64,000 bases of DNA, taken from the NCBI RefSeq assembly GCF_000019725.1, contig NC_010505.1:5006001-5070000 (forward strand). The letters run 5' to 3'. The notes under the pieces were generated by a model. The model worked only from the letters and a program-made list of their open reading frames with translations. It did no database searches and had not been told where the DNA came from. This stretch comes from Methylobacterium radiotolerans JCM 2831 (GTDB lineage Bacteria > Pseudomonadota > Alphaproteobacteria > Rhizobiales > Beijerinckiaceae). Shown in pieces: positions 53,531 to 62,812 of this stretch (position 1 is the stretch's first letter; every line of letters begins with the position of its first letter). A program made the translations under genes and the position numbers.

Positions 53531-54009
53531 GGCGAGTTGAAGGCACAAAACCGTTCCTTTGGTTGTCCACAGGAAGCTGGCAGGTCGTAACGAATCGACG
53601 CGCTTGCACCTTGTCCTGGTAAGAGTTGCCTGGTCTTTTAGTCGATGCGGTCGTTCGCGTTGCTCTCTCAGGTGGGAGCCGTCTTCAAGGACGCGGGCGA
53701 TAGTCGGGGATTGCCAACCCTCGGCGCAACGCAGTCGCATCTGCCCTCGTGCGGTGCGGCTTAGGACTGCGGAACCTGCGTAGCCGGACGGCTGCGCCGC
53801 ACTCCATCGCGACGGGCTCGGAAATCTCAATCGAAATTTTGGCCTATTGGGCCGTCGTGTCCGCTTGGACGCGCCGACCCAATGCCTATGCGCGATCGCC
53901 TGAATTGGAGGAAAACGATGATCTGAATGACGAACGGGGTGCGACGTCGCAGTCGCCGCTTATTGACCAGAAACTGCCGCCGCCCGGCCTGAAAACCTAG
54001 CGGCGCTCC

Positions 54010-54100
54010 ACCAGCAGTATCCTTTGGGATCTGCTGGCTACGACAACCTAGTCCCACGTGGGATGAGGAAGGCGGAGCCGTGCCGTGCGGCACGCTCATC
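54010..54100. other. Cluster of three inverted repeats
   Basis: CCAGCAG ... CTGCTGG encloses an inner TATCC-TTTG-GGAT (about 54011-54037); a perfect 12-base palindrome TCCCACGTGGGA is at 54052-54063; GTGCCG-TG-CGGCAC follows at about 54080-54093. None has a T-run, so they do not look like simple terminators. They could be protein sites or a structured RNA. Confidence 0.4.
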
Positions 54101-54185
54101 AAGTGCCATCGTCTGAGAGGCGCTGCATGCTCTGCCCTGGCTCCATGCGCCGCTATCCACACCCTCGCCCAACAGGAGGCCAGCC

Positions 54186-54230
54186 ATGACAACAAGCAAC
54201 GCCAAGCCCAGACACGACGAAGGCGCTTAA
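54186..54230 (+). CDS. Possible 14-residue leader peptide
   Basis: ATG at 54186 follows an AGGAGGCCAGCC ribosome site and reads MTTSNAKPRHDEGA to TAA at 54228-54230. The stop codon lies in the first arm and loop of a 10-bp hairpin (AAGGCGCTTA/TAAGCGCCTT). A translated leader running into a hairpin resembles attenuation architecture, 290 bases before tnsA. It is too short to support by coding statistics. Confidence 0.25.
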   Translation: MTTSNAKPRHDEGA

Positions 54231-54249
54231 GCTTTCGCCTAAGCGCCTT
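54220..54249. promoter_or_regulatory. Perfect 10-bp inverted repeat upstream of tnsA
   Basis: AAGGCGCTTA at 54220-54229 and TAAGCGCCTT at 54240-54249 with a 10-base spacer. A weak CGAAGC follows but no T-run. It may be an RNA hairpin or an operator or end-binding site for the transposition proteins. Confidence 0.45.
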
Positions 54250-54518
54250 CGAAGCTGAGAGATCATCCCCCGATCCTTGCAAGAAAACGGGATGGTCAGT
54301 CTAAAATCCTGTGATACGGCGCGGACGCCGCTGCACGAAGGTTTTACGTGTGGGGAATGCCATAGGCGGAGTCCGCCTTCAAGTCTCCACCCGGTCTCAG
54401 CTTCCTCAGCCAAAGGCTGCCGGAGGAACGACGCCCCCACCAGGGCGAACGCCCCCGGCTGCCTCCGTCCCCTCCGGCGCTCCACAAGCGCCAAAAGACG
54501 CACGAGGATGCAGTGCCC

Positions 54519-55211
54519 ATGACGATCGAACGATCCCCCGACGACTGGGAGTCGCCGGCCGAAAGCTTGGCCGACCGGTTCCCCACCAAGTTCCGCTCGA
54601 AGGCGTCCACGCAGGGCGTGCTCGTCACCACGGGTTTGAGGCCGCGCCAGATCTTCTGGGACAGCCTCGGTGAATTCGGCACGCTCGCCAGCGTGCTCGC
54701 CCGGCGCGACATCGTCGAGGTGCGCGAGCAGCAGCAGGCACTCTATCGCGACGCGGAGGGTGTCGTCCGCCGACACTTCTTCGACTTCGTTGTCACCTTC
54801 GACGACGGCACCCGCCGGGCGCTCGCCTATAAGCCGCGCGATCGAGCCGAGAAGGTCGGATTTATCGACTTCCTAACCGACTTGGCCGAGCGGATCTCCC
54901 CGGAGATCGCCGACGAGATCGTTCCGCTGACGGAGTTCGATCTCCCCCGGGCGACCGTTCAGAACGCGATCCTCATCCACGACTGCCAGCGCGATCCACC
55001 GGATGACAACGATGAGGCTGTGCTCGCGTCGCTGGCCGACTTCGTCGGCCACGTCAGCATCGCCGACCTGCGCGACGCCACCGGCCTAGGCGGTGATGCC
55101 TACCGAGCGATCATCCGTCTGATCGGCTCCGGGGAGATCGTCATGCAAGGCACCGCCCGGATCGGCGGTCAGACCCTCATCCGCTTGGCCAACCGGGAGG
55201 ACACGCGATGA
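54519..55211 (+). CDS. tnsA: TnsA-like endonuclease of a Tn7-like transposon
   Basis: 230 residues from the ATG at 54519; GTG at 54513 would add two. TnsA cuts the 5' ends of the element so that it leaves the donor cleanly. The nuclease core is visible: Glu in SLGEFGTLASVLARRDIVEV, Asp in RHFFDFVVTFDDGTRR and Lys in ALAYKPRD, matching the E-D-K active site order of Tn7 TnsA. The C-terminal winged part contains IADLRDATGLGGDAYRAIIR. The stop overlaps the tnsB start by 4 bases. It is shorter than Tn7 TnsA but complete in motifs. Confidence 0.75.
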   Translation: MTIERSPDDWESPAESLADRFPTKFRSKASTQGVLVTTGLRPRQIFWDSLGEFGTLASVLARRDIVEVREQQQALYRDAEGVVRRHFFDFVVTFDDGTRRALAYKPRDRAEKVGFIDFLTDLAERISPEIADEIVPLTEFDLPRATVQNAILIHDCQRDPPDDNDEAVLASLADFVGHVSIADLRDATGLGGDAYRAIIRLIGSGEIVMQGTARIGGQTLIRLANREDTR

Positions 55212-57472
55212 CCCCCCGCTATCGGATCAACGAAGCCGACCGTCTGATCCTCGGCGGCGGCCAGACTCTGACGTGCAAGGGCCTGACGAAGACCGGCTAC
55301 CTTCTGCAGCCTTTCGGCACGGACCTGACCGACCATATCAGCTTCAAAGATTTCGAGGAGGCCCGGCAGCACCCGGATTTTCGTCATCGACCCCTATACT
55401 ACTCCGAGCCTCGCGCCCGCGCTCGCGCGCGCACGCTCATTGAAAGCAACGACGACATCCCTGCCGAGGAACTCCCGGACGTACGCTGGCGGGAAACCTG
55501 TGTGCTTGCCTTCCACGATGAGGAGGCCAAGGATCTTCGCAATCCTCCGCCGCCGGATCAGCAGAGGGTCAACCGGACCAAGGCCGGCTTCGAAGAGGCG
55601 ATGCGGCGCGCCAGGCCGCAACTGATGCAACTCGATTGCGCCAAAAAGGCCGCGGCCAAGGAGGCGGCGCAGTCGCGTCCGAGCTTGGCCAAGTCCGGCA
55701 TGCGTCGGAAGATTCGAGCGGGCCGCGCCGTCGTCTTCCGCTCACTACCCGGCGCGAAGACGCTGCAGCGCTGGACCCTGGCCTATGAGGAGGCCGGCTG
55801 TGAAGCCTGGGGCTTGCGTCAGTGTCACTGCAACAGCGGCAACTACAAACCCCGGTTCACAGCGGACGAGCACACGATGATGATGGAGGCGGTCTACGCC
55901 TACCTCGATCGGAAGCGTCCAACATTAGAGCAGTGCTACAAGGATTACGGAGACAAACTCATTGAGGAGAATAACAAGCGCGCGGAGAATGGGCAGCCGC
56001 CGCTGCGGAGGATCGGTGCCTCGACGTACCGCGCCAGGGTGAAGCGCGTCTCTAGGTTCCATCGGGACGCTGCGCGGCACGGCATCGAGTACGCCATCCG
56101 CAAGAATGGGGGCGTCCGGCGGAAATTCGACGTCACCCGCATCGGCGAACGTGTCGAGATCGACGGCTGCAAGGTGTCGTTGATCCACATGGCTGCCGAG
56201 AGCGGCATCTGGGCTAAGATGACGGCCGAGCAGAAGCACAAGGTGCCGAAGGAGCGCTGGATCCTGCTTCGAGCTATCGACGTCGCCTCGAAATGCATCC
56301 TGGCGGAGGTCATCACCCCGACCGAGACGACCAAGGCCGCCGCCGTCCTCTTGCGTATGATGATCAGCGACAAGACCCCCCTCGCTGCGGCGATGGGAGC
56401 CAAGACGCCTTGGAACTACGCCTGCGTCCCGCACTCGATCGCGACGGACGGCGGAGCTGCGTTCCGGTCGGACCAATTCCGCCAGATGCTAGCCGATCTC
56501 GGCATCATCTTCGTCGCCCCCCAGGTCGGTCAGCCGAATAAACGCGCGACTGTGGAGCGCTCATTCGGCACGACTCGTACGCAGTTCCTGCAGCACTTCA
56601 GCGGGCAGACGTTTGCGAACGTCAGCGATAAGGGGGACTACGATCCGGGCAAGAATGCCAGCCTCTTCGTGGACGAGTTGGCTCGCGCGCTCGTGCTGTA
56701 TGACGTCGACATCTACCACAACACTCCTCACGAGGGCTTGCATGGCGAGACGCCTCGGGCTTGTTGGCAGCGCCTAATGATCGAGAGCGGATGCTCTCGT
56801 ATAACCCCAGGCGCTCATCAGCAACGAGCGATCTTCGGCGTCCACCTCAGCCGCAAGCTTAGCAAGAGGGGCATCCGCATCCTCGGCCTACACTATCAGT
56901 CCGAAGACCTAGCGGCACTCCTCGCGGAGAAGGGGGAGATCGACCTGCCCGTGCGGATCGATCCGGACGACCTCGGCTGGATCTCGGTTCAGATCAGTCG
57001 CACATGGAAGACCATTCCCTGTGCAACCTCCAGCCTTCAGGGGGCCTCGATTCAGGCGTGGTTGAGCGTCGTCGAGGACCAGCGGCGACGGTACGACATC
57101 GCCGCTGCGGCGAGCCGCCCGGTCATCGCCGATGCCCTGCGGCAGATCCGAGCTATCGCCGCCAAGGCCGAGCGCCGCTTCGGGATCTCACCCCATACCT
57201 ACGATGCCGAGGCGATCTCCCGGGCGGAGGCCGAGATGCTGCGGGGGTTCGACGTCCCCGAGGAACGGACACTGCAGAACGCCGTCCCGGGCGGTGATCC
57301 GTTGGCGCAAGGCATCCCGGTCACCGGGCCGACGCCGTCGCGGAAAAAGCGCAGCGCGACACTCCACGAGCCGGGTCTCACAACGGATCCAACCCCAGAC
57401 GCGCCGCCCCCGTCTCAGAACAGTGAGGACGACGATGGCGACGGGTGGACCATGGAGACGCCCAATGTCTGA
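55208..57472 (+). CDS. tnsB: TnsB/TniA-like DDE transposase (Mu-transposase C-terminal type)
   Basis: 754 residues. N-terminal DNA-binding helices (about 130-290) precede the rve core with the DDE triad: Asp in GERVEIDGCKVSLIHMA (near 319), Asp in HSIATDGGAAFRSDQF (near 418) and Glu in NKRATVERSFGTTRTQF (near 449). The Mu C-terminal beta-barrel lies after residue 560 (IFGVHLSRKLSKRGIRIL). A disordered Pro/Ser/Asp tail ends the protein, as in TnsB, where the tail contacts TnsC. It catalyses 3' cleavage and strand transfer and overlaps tnsC by 8 bases. Confidence 0.88.
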   Translation: MTPRYRINEADRLILGGGQTLTCKGLTKTGYLLQPFGTDLTDHISFKDFEEARQHPDFRHRPLYYSEPRARARARTLIESNDDIPAEELPDVRWRETCVLAFHDEEAKDLRNPPPPDQQRVNRTKAGFEEAMRRARPQLMQLDCAKKAAAKEAAQSRPSLAKSGMRRKIRAGRAVVFRSLPGAKTLQRWTLAYEEAGCEAWGLRQCHCNSGNYKPRFTADEHTMMMEAVYAYLDRKRPTLEQCYKDYGDKLIEENNKRAENGQPPLRRIGASTYRARVKRVSRFHRDAARHGIEYAIRKNGGVRRKFDVTRIGERVEIDGCKVSLIHMAAESGIWAKMTAEQKHKVPKERWILLRAIDVASKCILAEVITPTETTKAAAVLLRMMISDKTPLAAAMGAKTPWNYACVPHSIATDGGAAFRSDQFRQMLADLGIIFVAPQVGQPNKRATVERSFGTTRTQFLQHFSGQTFANVSDKGDYDPGKNASLFVDELARALVLYDVDIYHNTPHEGLHGETPRACWQRLMIESGCSRITPGAHQQRAIFGVHLSRKLSKRGIRILGLHYQSEDLAALLAEKGEIDLPVRIDPDDLGWISVQISRTWKTIPCATSSLQGASIQAWLSVVEDQRRRYDIAAAASRPVIADALRQIRAIAAKAERRFGISPHTYDAEAISRAEAEMLRGFDVPEERTLQNAVPGGDPLAQGIPVTGPTPSRKKRSATLHEPGLTTDPTPDAPPPSQNSEDDDGDGWTMETPNV

Positions 57473-58553
57473 TATGCAAGACGATCCCCGCGACCATTTC
57501 CGGAAGATCTTCTCCGCGCAGGATCTGCAGCGGATCGAAGTGATGCAGCGGGTGCGCGGGACTTATTTCCGCCACCCCATGCATGATTGCGTCGTCGAGT
57601 ATGTTGACGATCTGCTCGCCCTGATGATCGAGCAGCGCGATCGCGATGCAGATCCAGGCAGCCACGAGCATCGCGGCATTGCCGTCATCGGCGAGCCCCG
57701 TGCGGGCAAGACTACGATGCTGCGGCGGGTCTTTAAGGGGCATCCCGCCTTCCCGGGCTATGGTGAGAAGGGGTCGCGCTGCCCCCTAGTCACCGTGATC
57801 CCGCAGGGAGCCTGCACCCTCAAGCGATTCACGATTGATGCCCTGCGCGAGCTCGGGATGCCTGTTCAACAGATTCCCCGGGACGAGGATCAGGTGGCTC
57901 ATATGGTTCGCGACCACATGTGCCTGATGGGTGTGAAGGTGATGCACATCGACGAGGCTCACCATATCACGCAGCCGGCGAATGCCACCCAGATCAAAAA
58001 GATCATCAACGTTTTCAAATGCCTGATGATCGATGAAGAGTGGCCTGTCTCGTTGATTTTTTCAGGTATCCCTGAGTTGATCGGGGCGCTGCAAAAAGAT
58101 CAGCAGTTGTGCGACCGGTTCAAGTTCGTCCGCCTGGCGGGTCTAACGACCGCGACAGATGCGAAGAGCATCCGTCAGACTATTCGTCAATTGGCCGGCG
58201 TCGCTGAACTGGCCATCTCTACCGAGCACACCGAGGCGCTGGCACCCCGGCTCATTCATGCCGGCTGCTACCAGCTTGGACGGTCCATCGAGTACGTCCA
58301 AGACGCGATCGAGGTTCGGCTCAAGCGGAACGCACGGCTGCCCGCAGATGCTGCTTCCGCGCTGAGGGCTTTGATCCCTGACGACTTCGCGCAGGCCTAC
58401 GCGCGCAGCAGAGGCGTCGAGGCGGCCGACAACCCGTTCATCGCGGTGGACTGGGAAGCCACAGATCCCTTTCAGACGCTCGACGGGTCCGAGGATCGGC
58501 ACGTTTCGGATCTCCCGAAACCGAAACGCGCTACTTCTCGGAAGAAGGGGTGA
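57465..58553 (+). CDS. tnsC: TnsC/TniB-like AAA+ ATPase
   Basis: 362 residues from the ATG at 57465. Walker A is IAVIGEPRAGKTTMLRRVF, Walker B VKVMHIDEAHHITQPA, and sensor-1-like sequence follows in WPVSLIFSGIPELIGAL. This is the TniB/TnsC type that forms filaments on target DNA and links the targeting protein to the transposase. Size exceeds TniB of Tn5053 and includes a basic C-terminal tail (LPKPKRATSRKKG). The next gene, tniQ, begins 3 bases after its stop. Confidence 0.88.
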   Translation: MSDMQDDPRDHFRKIFSAQDLQRIEVMQRVRGTYFRHPMHDCVVEYVDDLLALMIEQRDRDADPGSHEHRGIAVIGEPRAGKTTMLRRVFKGHPAFPGYGEKGSRCPLVTVIPQGACTLKRFTIDALRELGMPVQQIPRDEDQVAHMVRDHMCLMGVKVMHIDEAHHITQPANATQIKKIINVFKCLMIDEEWPVSLIFSGIPELIGALQKDQQLCDRFKFVRLAGLTTATDAKSIRQTIRQLAGVAELAISTEHTEALAPRLIHAGCYQLGRSIEYVQDAIEVRLKRNARLPADAASALRALIPDDFAQAYARSRGVEAADNPFIAVDWEATDPFQTLDGSEDRHVSDLPKPKRATSRKKG

Positions 58554-58556
58554 GCC

Positions 58557-60386
58557 ATGGCACACCTTTATCCCTTTGTGCCGCTCCTGCCCGGAGAGAC
58601 CGTGACCAGCTTCTGTTCGAGGTTGGCGGCGATCCACAAAACGACCTCGGTCCGGACGTTCCTTCGCTATCTCGGCCGGCGGTTTACGCCGATCGTGTTC
58701 GGGCAAGCCATGGCGCTCGACGATCTCGCCGAGTTGACGGGCATTCCTTCCGGCGAGATCGCGCTTAGCAGTCTTATCCGTTCTGATGGCCACATCACGC
58801 ATCGCGGGCAGAGTTTCCCTACGACGATGTCTCGTGGCACGCGCACGTTCGTTTGCCCACGATGCCTGGCAGAAGATGAAGAGCATTCGCGGCGGAACCC
58901 AATCGAGTCGAGCTACGGTCGTGCGATCTGGCAACTGACACCGATCCAGGCCTGCCCACGTCACTACGTGCTCCTCCGCGAGATCAGTGGACTCGTTCAC
59001 GCGAGCCAGGCTTACGACTTCTCGCGGGCGATCTGGCCGCATCTCAGCCGAATGAGGGAATACGCTGACACGGCGGCTGAGGTGATGCCGTCGGCCGCGG
59101 AAGCCTATCTCCTGTCTCGTTTTGAAGAGCAGCGGGAGACCTCGCCACTGCTCGATCAGATGCCTTGGTATGCGGCCGCACGAGCGTGCGAAGCGATGGG
59201 GGCCGCGGCGTTATTTGGGCCTGCGGTCACGCTCGGGAATTTGGCACTGGGCGAAAAGAGGCAAGCGGCCGACGTCGGCTTTCAGATCGCCCACGGGGGC
59301 GAGCCGGCCGTGTTGCGCTTCCTCGATGACCTCCTGCGCAACCACTATACTCGCGAAGGGTCTAACGACGGGCCTGGGACCATGTACGGCATACTCAATC
59401 ATCTCATGACGCGCCCCGGAGTCGATCCTGGCTACGCGCCACTGCGGAGTATCATGTTCGAACATGCGCTCGACACCGCGCCCTTCGGTCCCGGAGACAT
59501 CGTCGTTGGGCTCCCGGTGGCCCGCCGTCGTACCCACTCATTGATGACGGCCGCTGCGGAGGCGGGGCAGCATCCCGATCGCCTTCTCAAGATTCTGATC
59601 GCGGAGGGGATCATTCCCCGTGGTGCGAGCTTGAACGGGCGTGTGGTCTTCGATGCCGCTATCGCTGCGCCGGTTCTGCGGCGCACGACCAAGCTCCTCA
59701 ATCTCCGAGAGATAGCGGAGCATCTCCACACGACGTACTCCTACGCGATCATGCTGACGACGAACGGCTTCATCGAGCCTTTCAAAAGCGACATGGTCCA
59801 AGAGAAAATCATTCGGGCCCGGTATGCCAAGGCGGATATCGATGCGTTCATGGGGAGGCTCGGCGAGGGGGCTGTCGCCCACCCCCAGCCTGAGCGGCCA
59901 TTCATGGACATTCCTCGTGCGGCTAAACGCACATATTGCCCGATGCAGGATATCATCGGGATGATCCTAGAGCGGAAGCTTCGCTGGGTTGGTGTGGATC
60001 CAGACAAAATCGGCTTCCATGCGATTCTAGTCAACGCCGATGAGATTCTTGAGCAGGTTCGCGGACCGGAGCATGATGGCTACACCATGCAGAAGCTGCG
60101 GATTCGCATGAAGGTCGGCGAACGCGTGGTTCAGGCGCTCGTTGCCGGCGACTTTTTCCCTCGGGTGATGCGTCCCAATCCAGTCAACCGACATCCAGAC
60201 TGGATCGTGATGCCAGAGACGGTCGACGCTTTTGAGCGAACCTATGTTTCCCTCAGTGAACTCGCCAATCGTTGGGAAACAAACGCGTTCAAGCTTAAAA
60301 AAGATCTTGATCGCCGCGGTGTAACACCAGCGATACGGCGAGATCAGATCGGCGCGACGTTCTATTTGAGAAGAATGCTGCTTTAA
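58557..60386 (+). CDS. tniQ: TniQ/TnsD-like target-selection protein
   Basis: 609 residues. The N-terminal TniQ domain starts FVPLLPGETVTSFCSRLAAI; its zinc site is FVCPRCLAEDEE and QLTPIQACPRHYVLL (C-x2-C ... C-x2-H). The long C-terminal half has several HTH-like repeats (LLNLREIAEHLHTTYSYAIM, VSLSELANRWETNAFKLKKD), so it is closer in size to TnsD than to the short TniQ of Tn5053 or of CRISPR-associated Tn7 elements. It probably recognises a specific chromosomal site. A terminator follows, closing the four-gene operon. Confidence 0.83.
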   Translation: MAHLYPFVPLLPGETVTSFCSRLAAIHKTTSVRTFLRYLGRRFTPIVFGQAMALDDLAELTGIPSGEIALSSLIRSDGHITHRGQSFPTTMSRGTRTFVCPRCLAEDEEHSRRNPIESSYGRAIWQLTPIQACPRHYVLLREISGLVHASQAYDFSRAIWPHLSRMREYADTAAEVMPSAAEAYLLSRFEEQRETSPLLDQMPWYAAARACEAMGAAALFGPAVTLGNLALGEKRQAADVGFQIAHGGEPAVLRFLDDLLRNHYTREGSNDGPGTMYGILNHLMTRPGVDPGYAPLRSIMFEHALDTAPFGPGDIVVGLPVARRRTHSLMTAAAEAGQHPDRLLKILIAEGIIPRGASLNGRVVFDAAIAAPVLRRTTKLLNLREIAEHLHTTYSYAIMLTTNGFIEPFKSDMVQEKIIRARYAKADIDAFMGRLGEGAVAHPQPERPFMDIPRAAKRTYCPMQDIIGMILERKLRWVGVDPDKIGFHAILVNADEILEQVRGPEHDGYTMQKLRIRMKVGERVVQALVAGDFFPRVMRPNPVNRHPDWIVMPETVDAFERTYVSLSELANRWETNAFKLKKDLDRRGVTPAIRRDQIGATFYLRRMLL

Positions 60387-60410
60387 CCTGTTGGTCAAAT
60401 ATTAAAGCTC

Positions 60411-60438
60411 AAGCCCCGGCGATAGTCGGGGCTTTTTT
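60411..60438 (+). terminator. Rho-independent terminator after tniQ
   Basis: Stem AAGCCCCG/CGGGGCTT with an 8-base loop, then TTTTTT, 25 bases past the tniQ stop. Confidence 0.88.
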
Positions 60439-61306
60439 GTAACTAGTTCGAACTCGGAGTTCAGGGGTGCGCTTTTATGTCCGGATAGGGGCCAGATTAT
60501 GGTCTTGGATTAATATGCGAAGAGCTAAGCACGAAAATAAAGACCAGTGATTACAACGAGATAGGTCGGAAAGTTCGACAATCTATGGTGTTCGTCACGC
60601 CAGTCCCTAGAGGGCCGATCAGGTCGGTGAACCGCATCGCACCCGCGACGCGCAGGGGATTGTACACGCGCGAGAAGCCGCCACCGGACCCGAAACGGGC
60701 GAATCCCCATCTCTCAGATCCGAGTGCTCAAAGCGCTCGACCCCGCTCTGACCCTGGCGCCGAAACGGATCACCCTCGGGCGCGTGCCGAATTGACGGGC
60801 CCGTCGCAGCAGCTCACCCGACTGGAGACGGAGTTGCTGGCCGGGCATCGTCTCGGCGACCGCGCTGGCCGCCTCGGTGAGCGAGCCCGAGCGCTGCCGC
60901 TCCGGTCGGCAGTTCGCGGCCTCGTGCGGCACCTGCCGCGGACATGCGGCCGCGGCCGCCTGGCAGCAGGACGAGGAGGTTCTTGCCGGTCGCGAGGACG
61001 ATGAGCGTCGATGGCGCATCGGTCAGACCGGGAGCCGGGATACCCCGCGTAAGGTCTCGGACGTCGTAGCCCGCGAAGCAGAGCGGGGCCCAGCTCGCGA
61101 AGACCGTGAGGGCCAGCGGTCAACACGAGCGACTGCATGGACAGGCCGGACACAGGACTGCACCCGACCCACGCGCCAGAAGCTCTGTTCGCCAGCGGCG
61201 ATGCGGGAGCCATCCACACAGGGCTCCGCGGAGAGAGGAGCCGATCCTGAAGCGCTGGCGCCATCCTTGCCTTGGGTGACACGTCCCCGAGCAGGAGCCG
61301 GATGTC
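60439..61306. other. Region with probably decayed coding sequence
   Basis: 868 bases without an intact gene. 60440-60600 is AT-rich and may hold the distal transposon end. In 60720-61130 the minus strand shows coding-like but frame-broken stretches (LTVFASWAPLCFAGYDVRDL, then in another frame SLTEAASAVAETMPGQQLRL). I read it as a degenerate gene I cannot identify. Confidence 0.4.
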
Positions 61307-62812
61307 ATGGCTATCACAGATCATGCCCTCGCTTGGACGCAGCTGTTTGGCGAGCTTGACCGGAGTGGCTTGGCGCTACACCTGCAGATACGCCGGGCGA
61401 TCGTGACGGCCATCGAACGGGGGCTGTTCACCGCGGAGGCCCGGCTGCCTTCGACGCGCCAGCTGGCGTCCCTGCTCGGTGTCGCCCGCAACACAGTGGT
61501 GAACGCGTATCAGCAGCTCATCGACGAGGGTTTCCTGGTCGCGCACGAGCGCAGCGGGATCTTCCTGGCGCCGGATCTGACCGTCTCCGAAACACGCGGC
61601 CCGTCCCACGGACGGACGATCGCGTGGTCGCGGCGCTTCGCGGTCCGGCCCGCGCAGCTGCGGCAGATCACCAAGCCCCGGGACTGGCTCGACTATCCCT
61701 ATCCCTTCCTGTTCGGCCAGTTCGATCCGTCCCTGTTCCCGGCTAACGACTGGCGCGAGAGTGTGCGGGCAGCCTCCGGGGTGTCCGAGATCAACGCCTG
61801 GGCGGGCGACCTGATCGACGAGGACGATGCCGATCTCGTGGAGCAGCTTCGCCTGCAGGTGCTGCCGCGGCGGGGCATCTTCGCGAGCGCCGACGAGGTG
61901 ATGGTCACCATCGGCTCGCAGCAGGCGCTCTCGCTGCTGATCCAGCTGCTGGTCGGCCGCGACACGCCGGTGGGCGTCGAGGATCCGAGCTATCCCGATA
62001 CCCGCAACATGCTGACCCTCGCCACCGACGACCTCGCGGCGCTCGCCATCGACCGGCACGGGGTCGTGCCCGATGCCGCCTTCGCCAGCCGGAACGTGGC
62101 GTTCGTCACCGTGGGGCATCAGTGCCCGACCACCGCGGTGATGCCGCTGGAGCGGCGCCGTGCCCTCCTCGAGGCCGCGCGGCGCCACGACGTCGTCCTG
62201 GTCGAGGACGATTACGAGGCCGACCTCGCCCTGGCGGACGAGATCCCGTCCCTCAAGAGCCTCGATGCGGACGGCCGCGTGATCTATGTCGGCAGCTTCT
62301 CGAAGGTGCTCGCCCCGGGCCTGCGGGTCGGCTACGTGGTGGCGCCCCGGACCGTGATCGCGGAGCTACGCGTGCTGCGGCGGCTGATGCTGCGCCACCC
62401 GCCGTCGAACAATCAGCGCGCCACCGCGATGTTCGTGGCGCTCGGGCATTACCGCACGCATCTGCGCCGGACCGCCGGCGTGCTGGAGGAGCGCGCCGTC
62501 CGGATCGCCGGTCTGCTGCCCCGCCTCTTTCCCGCGTTCCGCTGGCGGCGCGACCCGGGGGCCACGAGCTTCTGGGTGGAGGGGCCTGCCGACCTCGATG
62601 CCCGGGATCTCAGCGTGCGCGCCCGCGCCCGCGGCGTCCTGATCGAGCCGGGCGATATCTTCTACGCCGATCCGGAGGCCGGCCGGGCCTGCTTCCGCCT
62701 GGGCTTCGCCTCGATCCGCACCGACCGGATCGAGGCGGGCCTCACCCGCCTCGCGGAGCTGGTCACGCCGGCCGGAATCCCCGCGTCACAGGGGATGGCC
62801 GAGCAGGTCTGA
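61307..62812 (+). CDS. MocR/GabR-type regulator (GntR HTH plus aminotransferase domain)
   Basis: 501 residues. Residues about 20-90 are a GntR winged helix (LHLQIRRAIVTAIERGLFTA, RLPSTRQLASLLGVARNTVV). Residues about 125-490 form a fold-type I aminotransferase domain whose PLP lysine lies in VGSFSKVLAPGLRVGYVV, with VLVEDDYEADL supplying the pyridine-contacting Asp. Such proteins sense PLP adducts of amino compounds (GABA, taurine, pyridoxal). The stop overlaps the convergent TauE gene by 27 bases. It may control the TauE/aldehyde dehydrogenase genes. Confidence 0.87.
   Translation: MAITDHALAWTQLFGELDRSGLALHLQIRRAIVTAIERGLFTAEARLPSTRQLASLLGVARNTVVNAYQQLIDEGFLVAHERSGIFLAPDLTVSETRGPSHGRTIAWSRRFAVRPAQLRQITKPRDWLDYPYPFLFGQFDPSLFPANDWRESVRAASGVSEINAWAGDLIDEDDADLVEQLRLQVLPRRGIFASADEVMVTIGSQQALSLLIQLLVGRDTPVGVEDPSYPDTRNMLTLATDDLAALAIDRHGVVPDAAFASRNVAFVTVGHQCPTTAVMPLERRRALLEAARRHDVVLVEDDYEADLALADEIPSLKSLDADGRVIYVGSFSKVLAPGLRVGYVVAPRTVIAELRVLRRLMLRHPPSNNQRATAMFVALGHYRTHLRRTAGVLEERAVRIAGLLPRLFPAFRWRRDPGATSFWVEGPADLDARDLSVRARARGVLIEPGDIFYADPEAGRACFRLGFASIRTDRIEAGLTRLAELVTPAGIPASQGMAEQV

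Larger units (their letters stand above)
53531..54518. other. Structured leader region upstream of the Tn7-like cassette
   Basis: About 990 bases with no supported large gene. A frame ending EENDDLNDERGATSQSPLID (53907 onward, stop 53998-54000) looks like the tail of a lost gene. Between 54010 and 54250 there are four strong inverted repeats and one small frame, listed separately. Transposon ends and TnsB sites are expected here, but I could not identify repeated sites by eye. Confidence 0.45.

Noticed and set aside
53827..54282. 151-codon minus-strand frame upstream of tnsA
   Set aside because: Arg/Trp/Leu-rich, no ribosome site, and it covers the inverted-repeat cluster, so it is probably chance.
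54519..60386. CRISPR-associated transposon
   Set aside because: No repeat-spacer array and no cas gene is visible in the window; TniQ is long as in TnsD-type elements, not short as in CRISPR-guided ones.
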